Assembly: GCA_903873355.1 (NCBI GenBank)
Contig: CAIQOG010000084.1
Span: forward strand, 1 to 5,276
DNA: 5,276 nt
DNA from: an uncultured Bacteroidales bacterium
Lineage (GTDB): Bacteria; Bacteroidota; Bacteroidia; Bacteroidales; Paludibacteraceae
Direction of reading: 5' to 3'
Part shown: piece after piece, positions 1-5,276 of the stretch
How positions within the stretch are numbered: position 1 is the stretch's first letter
Layout of the letters: the number at the start of each line of letters is the position of its first letter
Made by a program: the position numbers and the translations under genes
Notes under the pieces: model-generated
What the model was told of the DNA's origin: nothing
The model's input: only the letters and a program-made list of their open reading frames with translations
Database searches by the model: none

Positions 1-206
1 CAACTGAATATTCATTAGCCAATAACACATCTAAAACTCTGAATATGATTATTCTGGGTGGATTACTGAAAGTTCGTCCGATTGTTCAGATTGAGAATGT
101 ATTGAAAGGTCTGAAAAAATCCTTACCTGACAGACATCATCATTTATTGGGAATGAACGAGAAAGCATTGCATATTGGAATGGATCTGATTAAAAAAGTA
201 GAATAA
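1..206 (+). CDS. korC: 2-oxoacid:ferredoxin oxidoreductase, gamma subunit (C-terminal part, cut by window edge)
   Basis: The first full codon is at base 3 and the frame stays open for 67 codons to a TAA at 204-206; the start lies outside the window. The peptide includes a glycine-rich helix (LNMIILGGLLKV), a segment VQIENVLKGLKKSLPDRHHH and a tail ending in LIKKVE. This matches my recollection of the end of the gamma subunit (POR/KorC family) of 2-oxoglutarate or pyruvate:ferredoxin oxidoreductases, where ILGGLLK and the LPxRHHxL motif are typical. These cytoplasmic enzymes decarboxylate a 2-oxoacid to its acyl-CoA and reduce ferredoxin; the gamma domain helps bind CoA. The korA and korB partners would be expected upstream on the same strand. 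The 2-oxoglutarate assignment over pyruvate or branched-chain acids is an inference, since only the tail is visible. The gene converges on folA across a shared terminator. Confidence 0.82.
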   Translation, partial: TEYSLANNTSKTLNMIILGGLLKVRPIVQIENVLKGLKKSLPDRHHHLLGMNEKALHIGMDLIKKVE

Positions 207-221
207 ACCGAATTTCACACT

Positions 222-263
222 ATAAGAAACGCTGTAAACATTCATGTTTACAGCGTTTCTTAT
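222..263. terminator. Bidirectional Rho-independent terminator between convergent korC and folA
   Basis: A perfect 19-bp inverted repeat (arms 222-240 and 245-263) closes a 4-base TTCA loop. The outer part of the stem pairs an A-rich arm (ATAAGAAA) with a U-rich arm (TTTCTTAT), so either transcript ends in a U-rich stretch after a GC-containing stem centre (CGCTGT/ACAGCG). It lies exactly 15 bp after the korC stop and 15 bp after the folA stop. That placement between two convergent genes strongly suggests one shared terminator. The U tract is better in the + direction (TTTCTTATTTG). Confidence 0.88.
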
Positions 264-278
264 TTGATAATCAGAAGT

Positions 279-776
279 TTATTTTTTTCTTTGGTATTCT
301 ACGAACGAGTAGGAAAAACCATTCTTTTCGTTAGCCTCAAAATCTTCACGGGATAATTCCTCCCATTCATCAAAATTTATTTCGGGAAAAAATGTATCAG
401 CATGGAAATGACCGTGAACCCAGGTTATATACATGTAATCAATTTTATCAATACTCTGTCGATAGACTGTTGCTCCACCTATAATAAAAACCTTTTCCTC
501 ATGTTCACACAGGTAAAGTGCATCTTCAAGTGAATCAGCTTCAAAATAACCGGTATTTACTCCTTCAGAAAGAATAGACGTCAGTACAATGTTTTTGCGG
601 TTAGGAAGCGGTCCGTTTGGTAAACTTTCAAAAGTCCGCTTTCCCATTACAATTGCATGTCCTGTTGTAAGGTCTTTGAAATGCTTTAAATCGGCCGGCA
701 AATGCCATGGCAAGCTATTTAGTTTTCCGATAGCATAATTGTCGGCAATAGCAGCAATAATCGATACTTTTGGCAT
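279..776 (-). CDS. folA: Dihydrofolate reductase
   Basis: This 165-residue protein is a full-length bacterial dihydrofolate reductase. It uses NADPH to reduce dihydrofolate to tetrahydrofolate in the cytoplasm, regenerating the cofactor that thymidylate synthase oxidises. The family signature runs from the N-terminal strand VSIIAAIADNYAIG (residues 4-17) through LPWHLPADLKHFK (22-34), with Trp24 and the proton-relay acid Asp29 (Asp27 in the E. coli enzyme). The NADPH-binding parts follow: VMGKRTFESLP (43-53), NIVLTS (62-67) and the VFIIGGATVYRQ segment (96-107). ADTFFPEI (126-133) and a C-terminal beta strand ending YSFVEYQRKK complete the fold. The start is ATG at 776, right before the conserved first strand. 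No Shine-Dalgarno site is visible; the leader is AT-rich with a 12-bp palindrome (TAAAAATTTTTA, 782-793). The gene follows thyA but is separated from it by 196 bp holding a terminator and a promoter-like box, so it is probably transcribed at least partly on its own. Confidence 0.96.
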   Translation of the reverse strand: MPKVSIIAAIADNYAIGKLNSLPWHLPADLKHFKDLTTGHAIVMGKRTFESLPNGPLPNRKNIVLTSILSEGVNTGYFEADSLEDALYLCEHEEKVFIIGGATVYRQSIDKIDYMYITWVHGHFHADTFFPEINFDEWEELSREDFEANEKNGFSYSFVEYQRKK

Positions 777-831
777 GTTGTTAAAAATTTTTATAACCCG
801 TTTTTTGCGGTTTAAATTTTACAGCGGGGAG

Positions 832-839
832 CAAAACTA
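832..839 (-). promoter_or_regulatory. Promoter -7 box candidate for folA
   Basis: Read on the - strand this is TAGTTTTG, an exact match to the Bacteroidota -7 consensus TAnnTTTG. It lies 55 bp upstream of the folA start and directly after the T-run of the thyA terminator. I could not find a convincing TTTG -33 box at the usual spacing. An alternative uses the preceding TTTG as -33 and TAAAATTT, 18 bases further down, as a poorer -7 box. The call rests on one box and on position, so it is tentative. Confidence 0.45.
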
Positions 840-840
840 C

Positions 841-876
841 AAAAAAAGAACGGACTACCACTAAAGGCAATCCGTT
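841..876 (-). terminator. thyA: Rho-independent terminator downstream of thyA
   Basis: On the - strand the arms AACGGATTGCC (876-866) and GGTAGTCCGTT (859-849) form an 11-bp stem that includes two G-U pairs, around a 6-base loop. They are followed by C and seven T residues (848-841). This is the classic intrinsic terminator layout, about 96 bp past the thyA stop codon and in the right orientation for thyA. It would reduce read-through into folA. The rest of the 777-972 gap holds only a weak 5-bp hairpin (926-939) and AT-rich sequence. Confidence 0.75.
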
Positions 877-972
877 TTAACTCCATTTATTAGTTTTATT
901 TAATGTTACTTTAACTGACAATTCTCCTTCGATGGAAGGCTAAGTATTAAGTTTACTTGATTTTAGAAACAA

Positions 973-1803
973 TCAGATAGCTATCTCGAGCTTGCATTTT
1001 AATTTAGTTATCTTATCCGTGTTTTCTATTATAAAATCATCGGTGGTAAATTCGCTAAACGACTTATTTTCAGCCAATTTAATAGTTGGTTGTACTTCTA
1101 AAGGTTCTTTAGCAAGCAATTCATTAAGCGCATCGAAATGTCTGTCGTATATGTGGAGGTTTTGAACAAAATGACCAAAAACACCGGGTTTATACCCTAA
1201 ATGAGAACACACCATTAACATCAATGCCACATATTGAGTTTTATTGATATAATTTGCCATTAAATAATCTGAACTCCGCTGAACAAGAGTAACATCAAGA
1301 AAAATATCATCATCAACTTTACGGGCGCTCCAAAGAGTTTCGTAAGCACATGGATACAAGCCTTTGGTTTCACTTAAATCGGCGTATTGATATAAATTTA
1401 AAATATGTCTCCGTCCGAACGGATTGTCAGACAATCCTTTCAGCAAGTCATTCATTAAATTGTATTTATTGACGGTATATCCGTACCTGTTACCAATTGT
1501 AGCATTCCCAATATCCCACTCATCCCACCAGTTAATACCTAATTTATGAGCAATATCTAATGAATTTGATTGTTGCTGATATATCCACAGAATTTCTTTT
1601 ATCCCTGTTTTTATAGCAGTATTTCTGAGTGTGGTTATAGGAAATTCATTCTTCGAAATATCGTATTTCTCAAAAACCTGCGTAATAAATTTTGAATTAG
1701 CCTCAACTCCATCAGCATATTTTGGTCTTGAGTTTTCGTCCCAATAACCATTATTGAGAATTTCGTTTAAATTTTCTATAAAATACCTGTCTGCCTTAAT
1801 CAT
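973..1803 (-). CDS. thyA: Thymidylate synthase, phi3T/Bacillus ThyA-like branch
   Basis: This 276-residue protein is a folate-dependent thymidylate synthase. It methylates dUMP to dTMP with 5,10-methylene-tetrahydrofolate and releases dihydrofolate, the substrate of the neighbouring FolA. Visible motifs are FPITTLRNTAIKTGIKEILW (54-73), WWDEW (92-96), YGY (107-109), the paired arginines of GRRHI (R131, R132; phosphate binding from the other subunit), the catalytic cysteine Cys152 in LYPCAYET, QRSSD (175-179, with Arg176 and Asp179), Asn187, which discriminates the pyrimidine ring, and LHIYDRH with His217 and Tyr219. The His that follows the catalytic Cys in E. coli ThyA is Ala153 here. The context PCAYET resembles the PCVYET of B. 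subtilis ThyA and phage phi3T, as I recall them, and length and C-terminus (DDF...LEIAI) agree. The start is ATG at 1803, 55 bp after the lipoprotein gene; no separate Bacteroidota-type promoter is visible in that gap, so co-transcription is possible. Confidence 0.93.
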   Translation of the reverse strand: MIKADRYFIENLNEILNNGYWDENSRPKYADGVEANSKFITQVFEKYDISKNEFPITTLRNTAIKTGIKEILWIYQQQSNSLDIAHKLGINWWDEWDIGNATIGNRYGYTVNKYNLMNDLLKGLSDNPFGRRHILNLYQYADLSETKGLYPCAYETLWSARKVDDDIFLDVTLVQRSSDYLMANYINKTQYVALMLMVCSHLGYKPGVFGHFVQNLHIYDRHFDALNELLAKEPLEVQPTIKLAENKSFSEFTTDDFIIENTDKITKLKCKLEIAI

Positions 1804-1858
1804 GCTTCAATCTTATCTGTTTATTACCAATAATCCTCATCCTGCGATTTGTCAACTG

Positions 1859-3841
1859 CTAATATAATTTATACGTTGTTTTCAACACCCTGAATTCTGT
1901 ACGACGGTTTATCTGATTGATAATTTCCTGTTGTTCGGGTGTTAGTTTTAGTATGTATTCCTCATTCAAAATATCAGATTCTTTAAGGAATGAGTGTTTT
2001 TTCGCCAAAGTTGCATCAACCACTACCGGTTTATCCTCACCAAATCCAACAGAAGTTAATCTTGCAGCCGCTATTCCTTTTGAAATCAAATAGTCTACAA
2101 CCGATTTCGCACGTTTTTCCGACAAAATTTTATTATCGTCATTACTGCCAATATAATCGGTATGCGAACTGATTTCAATGGTTATGTTAGGATTATCATT
2201 CAGCATCTTAACCAGAGTTTGTAATCCGGTTTCTGATGAAGGCGTTAGATCCCATTTTGCAAATTCATAAAATATATTCTCAACTTCAACTGATTTTGAA
2301 ATTGAAGATAATTTGAAATTAACCGTAAAAACCTTACTATCAGCTAATCCTGAAGTTGAAATTGTATTTTTTTGATTTAAATAACCCCGCGACGATGCCT
2401 GCAGGACGCATTCCATATCTTTATCAATTTTGATACGATAAGTTCCATCTTTCTTGGTTATAACCCTGGTATTCATACCGGTATTACTAATCATTCTTAC
2501 CGTTGCATCAGGAATTTCAACACCTTTTTCATCAGTTACTTTTCCTTCGATACTGTAGGCTAATTCTGGTTGTTCAAAACTCCATATAGCATCGATTCCT
2601 TTTGTTTCATTACGGTTTGAGGAGAAAAATCCTTTAGGTGAATTTCCTTCAAAAGTCATCCCAAAATCGTCTGAAGCAGAATTAATGGGTGTTCCCAGGT
2701 TTTCTACTATCCAACCACCTTCTTTTTTGGGTGTAGCTTTGTAAATATCAAGTCCTCCAAATCCAATACGTCCGTTTGATGAAAAATACAAAGTTCCATC
2801 AACTCCGACCGTTGGAAACATTTCGTCAGCCGATGTATTAATTTCCGGCCCAAGATTTTCGATATATTTACATTCACCGCTGGAAATTGTTCCTTTCCAG
2901 ATATCTTTTCCACCAAGACCTTTTTTATTATCTGAAACGAAATATAAAGTCTGACCATCGGGCGAAATGGCCGGATGTGCAACAGCTATTGTACTATCAC
3001 TGAAAATTTTGATTTTCTGAGGTTTACTCCAGGTACCACCGGCTCGATTCGACATCAATATTTCTGTACCACGGGTACCATCGGCCACGTAAGGTGAACG
3101 GGTGTAATACATAATTTTTCCATCCGAACTGAACGAACAAGCACCTTCATCATTTATCGTATTTATCTCACCATCAATTGGTTCTGGTTTTTCCCATTTT
3201 CCGGCTGCATTTTTTCGGCTGACATAAATATTATTACTTGGTAAACCGGTAATGGCACTGGTTTTCTGAATAGTTTTTTTATCAAGTGGACGTGTAGTGG
3301 TGAAAGCAATCATATCACCCGAAACACCGACATATGCAGGACAGAAATTTGAAGTACGACGTACATTAAATTCATCAGCCCGTTTTATATCATAGCGCAC
3401 TTTATTCTTCTGAATTTCGGCATTATTCAAACAGGCTCGTATTCCATTCAATGCCACTATATTAGCGCTGTCTTTCTTCAAATATAAACGATAGTATTTT
3501 TCTGCTTCAGCATATTTACCGTTTTGCTGTAAAACCTGAGCAAAGTGCAAATACACGATTGAATCAGTATAATTATAACGGATGGCATTTTGATAAGCCT
3601 GCTCAACTCTGCCCTGATTAATAATACGGTAACATTCAGCCTGACGGAATGCTATACGTCCTTTGAGTTCTTTTTCTTTAGATGTCAGATTGGAATAAAT
3701 ATTTTTATATAAATCGGCTGCAACGTAATACTCACCAACATCATATCGCTTATCTGCCTTGCGGATACTCGACTTTATACTGCAACCACTCAGCAGAATG
3801 ACGGCAGCAAAAAGTAAAGATATTGATGATTTTATACGCAT
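1859..3841 (-). CDS. PorE-like OmpA-family lipoprotein (TPR, PD40 beta-propeller, carboxypeptidase regulatory-like and OmpA domains)
   Basis: Starting at ATG 3841 the protein has 660 residues and begins with a lipoprotein signal peptide: a basic start (MRIK), a hydrophobic core and the lipobox LSGC with Cys20. A longer reading from TTG at 3886 adds 15 residues before the signal and is less likely. Domains in order are TPR-like helices (about 25-140), a WD40/PD40-like beta-propeller (about 160-425, with repeats such as SPDGQTLYFVSDN and VDGTLYFSSN, each followed by GGxDI), a carboxypeptidase regulatory-like domain (about 429-510, IEGKVTDEKGVEIPDATV), and an OmpA C-terminal peptidoglycan-binding domain (about 518-655). 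In the last, Asp562 (SSHTDYIGS) and Arg577 (LSEKRAKSV) match the diaminopimelate-binding pair. This is the layout of P. gingivalis PorE, an outer membrane lipoprotein needed for type IX secretion. The sequence after Cys20 (SIKSSIRK) lacks the acidic surface-export signal, which fits a periplasm-facing anchor. Orthology to PorE rather than a paralogue is inferred. Confidence 0.87.
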   Translation of the reverse strand: MRIKSSISLLFAAVILLSGCSIKSSIRKADKRYDVGEYYVAADLYKNIYSNLTSKEKELKGRIAFRQAECYRIINQGRVEQAYQNAIRYNYTDSIVYLHFAQVLQQNGKYAEAEKYYRLYLKKDSANIVALNGIRACLNNAEIQKNKVRYDIKRADEFNVRRTSNFCPAYVGVSGDMIAFTTTRPLDKKTIQKTSAITGLPSNNIYVSRKNAAGKWEKPEPIDGEINTINDEGACSFSSDGKIMYYTRSPYVADGTRGTEILMSNRAGGTWSKPQKIKIFSDSTIAVAHPAISPDGQTLYFVSDNKKGLGGKDIWKGTISSGECKYIENLGPEINTSADEMFPTVGVDGTLYFSSNGRIGFGGLDIYKATPKKEGGWIVENLGTPINSASDDFGMTFEGNSPKGFFSSNRNETKGIDAIWSFEQPELAYSIEGKVTDEKGVEIPDATVRMISNTGMNTRVITKKDGTYRIKIDKDMECVLQASSRGYLNQKNTISTSGLADSKVFTVNFKLSSISKSVEVENIFYEFAKWDLTPSSETGLQTLVKMLNDNPNITIEISSHTDYIGSNDDNKILSEKRAKSVVDYLISKGIAAARLTSVGFGEDKPVVVDATLAKKHSFLKESDILNEEYILKLTPEQQEIINQINRRTEFRVLKTTYKLY

Positions 3842-3873
3842 ATTTTTATTTGGACAGATAATAGTACTTATTT

Positions 3874-3920
3874 TTAACCTCTTCAACCAATCAACTAATT
3901 AACTGATTAACCTCTAAACC
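3874..3920. repeat. Short imperfect repeats between the DUF1015 gene and the lipoprotein gene
   Basis: The + strand motif TTAACCTCT followed by a near-copy of AACCAAT occurs at 3874 and again at 3907, 33 bp apart; the second copy runs into the DUF1015 stop codon. Between them the sequence is an imperfect 8-bp repeat, read on the - strand as AGTTAATT, AGTTGATT, GGTTGAAG. The tract ends about 32 bp before the preferred lipoprotein start. No TAnnTTTG box or strong hairpin is visible in the gap. The function is unknown; it may be simple low-complexity sequence. Confidence 0.5.
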
Positions 3921-5161
3921 AATTCATGAATAACCAACCCTGAACGCAATTTTGGTTCAAACCAGGTTGTTTTTGGAGGCATAATATTTCCGGTATCGGC
4001 AATGTCAATCAACTGCTTCATCGAAACCGGATAAAGTGCCAGTGCCACGCGCATTTCGCCGCTATCAACACGTTTTTGTAATTCACCCAATCCACGTATT
4101 CCGCCCACAAAATCAATGCGTTTATCGCTGCGAAGATCTTTAATTCCAAGTACTTCGTCAAGAATCAGGTTCGACGAAATGGTTACGTCCAGCACGCCAA
4201 TCGGGTCATTATCGTTGTAAGTTCCGGCTTTAGCAGTAAGCGAATACCATTTGCCCGACAAATACAACGCAAAATTGTGCAATTTATTGGGTTTATAGAT
4301 TTCTGAGCCTTTCAATCCAACTTCAAAGCTTAATGTCAATTTTGCAAGAAATTCATCATCGGTAAGGTTGTTCAAATCCTTTACTACGCGATTGTAGTCA
4401 ATAATATTGAGCTGATTATCAGGGAAACAAACGGCCATAAAATAATTGTATTCTTCGGCGCCGGTGTGATTTGGGTTTGCTTTACGTTTTTCAAGTCCTA
4501 CCAATGCTGCAGCTGCACTACGGTGATGACCATCGGCAATATACAAGGAAGGAATTCCGGCAAAAATCTCAGTAATACGGGCGATTTTCTTTGAATCATC
4601 AATAATCCAGAAATGGTGACCAAAACCATCACCCGGAGCAATAAAATCGTATAGCGGTTTACCCTTAATTACTTCAGCCACAATCGAATCCAGTTCGTCG
4701 ATGTGCGGATATGCAAAAAATACTGGTTCAATATTGGCATTATTTACACGCACGTGTTTCATGCGGTCTTCTTCTTTGTCACGGCGGGTAAGTTCGTGCT
4801 TTTTGATATTTTCTTTCACATAATCGTCCACGTTGGCACAAAGCACTAGTCCATATTGCGTTTTGCCATTCATGGTTTGAGCATAGACGTAGTATTTTTC
4901 AACTGCATCCTGAACCAGCCAGCCTTCCTGCCGGAATTTGGCGAAATTTTCGGCTGCTTTTTCATATACTTTTTCCTCATGTTCATCCGTCCCCGGTTCG
5001 AAATCAATTTCGGGTTTAATTATGTGGTATAATGACATCGGATTTCCATCAGCTTCAACACGCGCTTCTTCAGAATTCAATACATCATACGGGCGGGAAG
5101 CCACTTTTTCTACAAGGTTTTCGGGAGGACGAATGCCCTTAAAAGGTTTGATAACAGCCAT
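3914..5161 (-). CDS. DUF1015 family protein, possibly ParB/SerK-like
   Basis: The 415-residue protein is a full-length member of the DUF1015 family (PF06245). It has no signal peptide or membrane segment and is probably cytoplasmic. Conserved-looking parts are the N-terminal IKPFKGIRPP (4-13), ASRPYDVLNSEEA (21-33), a charged stretch KKHELTRRDKEEDRMKHVR (120-138), the motif YIADGHHRSAAAA (207-219), DFVGG (350-354) and the C-terminal MPPKTTWFEPKLRSGLVI (394-411), typical of the family. The DGHHR motif is like that of ParB/sulfiredoxin-fold nucleotide enzymes, including the free serine kinase SerK. In other Bacteroidota, as I recall, this gene often lies beside serC and serA, so a link to serine or phosphoserine metabolism is plausible but unproven. 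Those genes are not in this window. The start is ATG at 5161, just before the conserved N-terminus and preceded by a repeat leader with a promoter-like box. The lipoprotein gene follows after 72 bp. Confidence 0.9.
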   Translation of the reverse strand: MAVIKPFKGIRPPENLVEKVASRPYDVLNSEEARVEADGNPMSLYHIIKPEIDFEPGTDEHEEKVYEKAAENFAKFRQEGWLVQDAVEKYYVYAQTMNGKTQYGLVLCANVDDYVKENIKKHELTRRDKEEDRMKHVRVNNANIEPVFFAYPHIDELDSIVAEVIKGKPLYDFIAPGDGFGHHFWIIDDSKKIARITEIFAGIPSLYIADGHHRSAAAALVGLEKRKANPNHTGAEEYNYFMAVCFPDNQLNIIDYNRVVKDLNNLTDDEFLAKLTLSFEVGLKGSEIYKPNKLHNFALYLSGKWYSLTAKAGTYNDNDPIGVLDVTISSNLILDEVLGIKDLRSDKRIDFVGGIRGLGELQKRVDSGEMRVALALYPVSMKQLIDIADTGNIMPPKTTWFEPKLRSGLVIHELV

Positions 5162-5164
5162 AAC

Positions 5165-5208
5165 GGATAGTTTATAAAGTTTGAAAGTTTATAAAGTTCA
5201 TAAAGTTT
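5165..5208 (-). repeat. Tandem 8-9 bp repeats in the leader of the DUF1015 gene
   Basis: On the - strand four consecutive units read AACTTTATG, AACTTTATA, AACTTTCA and AACTTTATA, then AACTATCCG, ending 3 bp before the ATG. The unit is therefore AACTTTATA, with one 8-base copy, and the tract fills almost the whole stretch between the promoter-like box and the start codon. No Shine-Dalgarno site is present. The function is unknown: it could be a protein or RNA-binding leader, a tract that varies in copy number, or AT-rich drift. Confidence 0.7.
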
Positions 5209-5217
5209 TTGAGGACA

Positions 5218-5225
5218 CAAATGTA
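5218..5225 (-). promoter_or_regulatory. Promoter -7 box candidate for the DUF1015 gene
   Basis: Read on the - strand this is TACATTTG, an exact match to the Bacteroidota TAnnTTTG box and followed by TGTCC. It lies 56 bp upstream of the ATG at 5161, so transcription would begin near 5210 and the repeat tract would form the 5' leader. The only TTTG-like -33 candidate (TTTTTG) is just 12 bases upstream, which is too close, so the -33 element is weak or absent. The remaining bases to 5276 are AT-rich and show no gene. Confidence 0.6.
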
Positions 5226-5276
5226 CGGAAATTCTTTCAAAAATTTAGTATCGATTTTTAATATTGACATGCAATC

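Noticed and set aside
926..939. Small inverted repeat CCTTC-GATG-GAAGG just after thyA
   Set aside because: Only 5 bp of stem and no T-run; the stronger terminator lies at 841-876.
975..986. 12-bp palindrome AGATAGCTATCT at the end of thyA
   Set aside because: It lies mostly in the last codons of the gene (Ile-Ala-Ile) and has no partner site or context suggesting an operator.
1824..1852. TTGACA, 17 bases, TATTGG on the - strand ahead of thyA, resembling an E. coli-type promoter
   Set aside because: Bacteroidota primary sigma factors use TTTG/TAnnTTTG boxes, and the second hexamer is a poor match; probably chance.
1990..2172. A 60-codon open frame on the + strand
   Set aside because: It lies antisense inside the OmpA domain of the lipoprotein gene, has no recognisable motif and is best explained as a shadow frame.
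2707..2982. A 91-codon open frame on the - strand
   Set aside because: It overlaps the beta-propeller coding region on the same strand in another frame; the propeller repeats show which frame is real.
4938..5177. A 79-codon open frame on the + strand
   Set aside because: It is antisense to the conserved N-terminus of the DUF1015 protein and its Ser-rich, low-complexity product looks like a shadow.

Overview
The window looks like a chromosomal piece of a Bacteroidota genome, probably of the Bacteroidales/Marinilabiliales type. The reasons are the AT-rich sequence, leaders without clear Shine-Dalgarno sites, promoter boxes of the TAnnTTTG type, a PorE-type four-domain OmpA lipoprotein, a full-length DUF1015 protein and a 2-oxoacid:ferredoxin oxidoreductase gamma subunit. 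The lineage is inferred from gene content and style; no marker gene fixes it. I see no mobile element, CRISPR array, tRNA or rRNA.

Layout. On the + strand, bases 1-206 hold only the C-terminal end of a 2-oxoacid:ferredoxin oxidoreductase gamma subunit (korC-like). It converges on folA, and the 72-bp gap between the two stop codons holds a perfect 19-bp hairpin that probably terminates transcription from both sides. Everything else is on the - strand. Read in its own direction the order is: a promoter and a short-repeat leader (5276-5162); a DUF1015 protein (5161-3914); a 72-bp gap rich in short repeats; a PorE/OmpA-family lipoprotein (3841-1859); a 55-bp gap; a phi3T/Bacillus-type thymidylate synthase (1803-973); a Rho-independent terminator (876-841) directly followed by a promoter-like box (839-832); and folA (776-279).

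How the genes fit together. ThyA makes dTMP and oxidises methylene-tetrahydrofolate to dihydrofolate; FolA reduces dihydrofolate back to tetrahydrofolate. They form a metabolic pair, but the terminator and promoter-like box between them suggest folA is at least partly transcribed on its own. The DUF1015 gene, the lipoprotein gene and thyA may share a transcript because the gaps are short, but their products belong to different processes: an unproven role possibly linked to serine metabolism, outer membrane/peptidoglycan anchoring with probable type IX secretion support, and nucleotide synthesis.

No entirely new system is evident. The points most worth a second look are the DGHHR (ParB/SerK-like) motif in the DUF1015 protein, the divergent thymidylate synthase, the short tandem repeats in the leaders of two genes, and the back-to-back terminator and promoter between thyA and folA.
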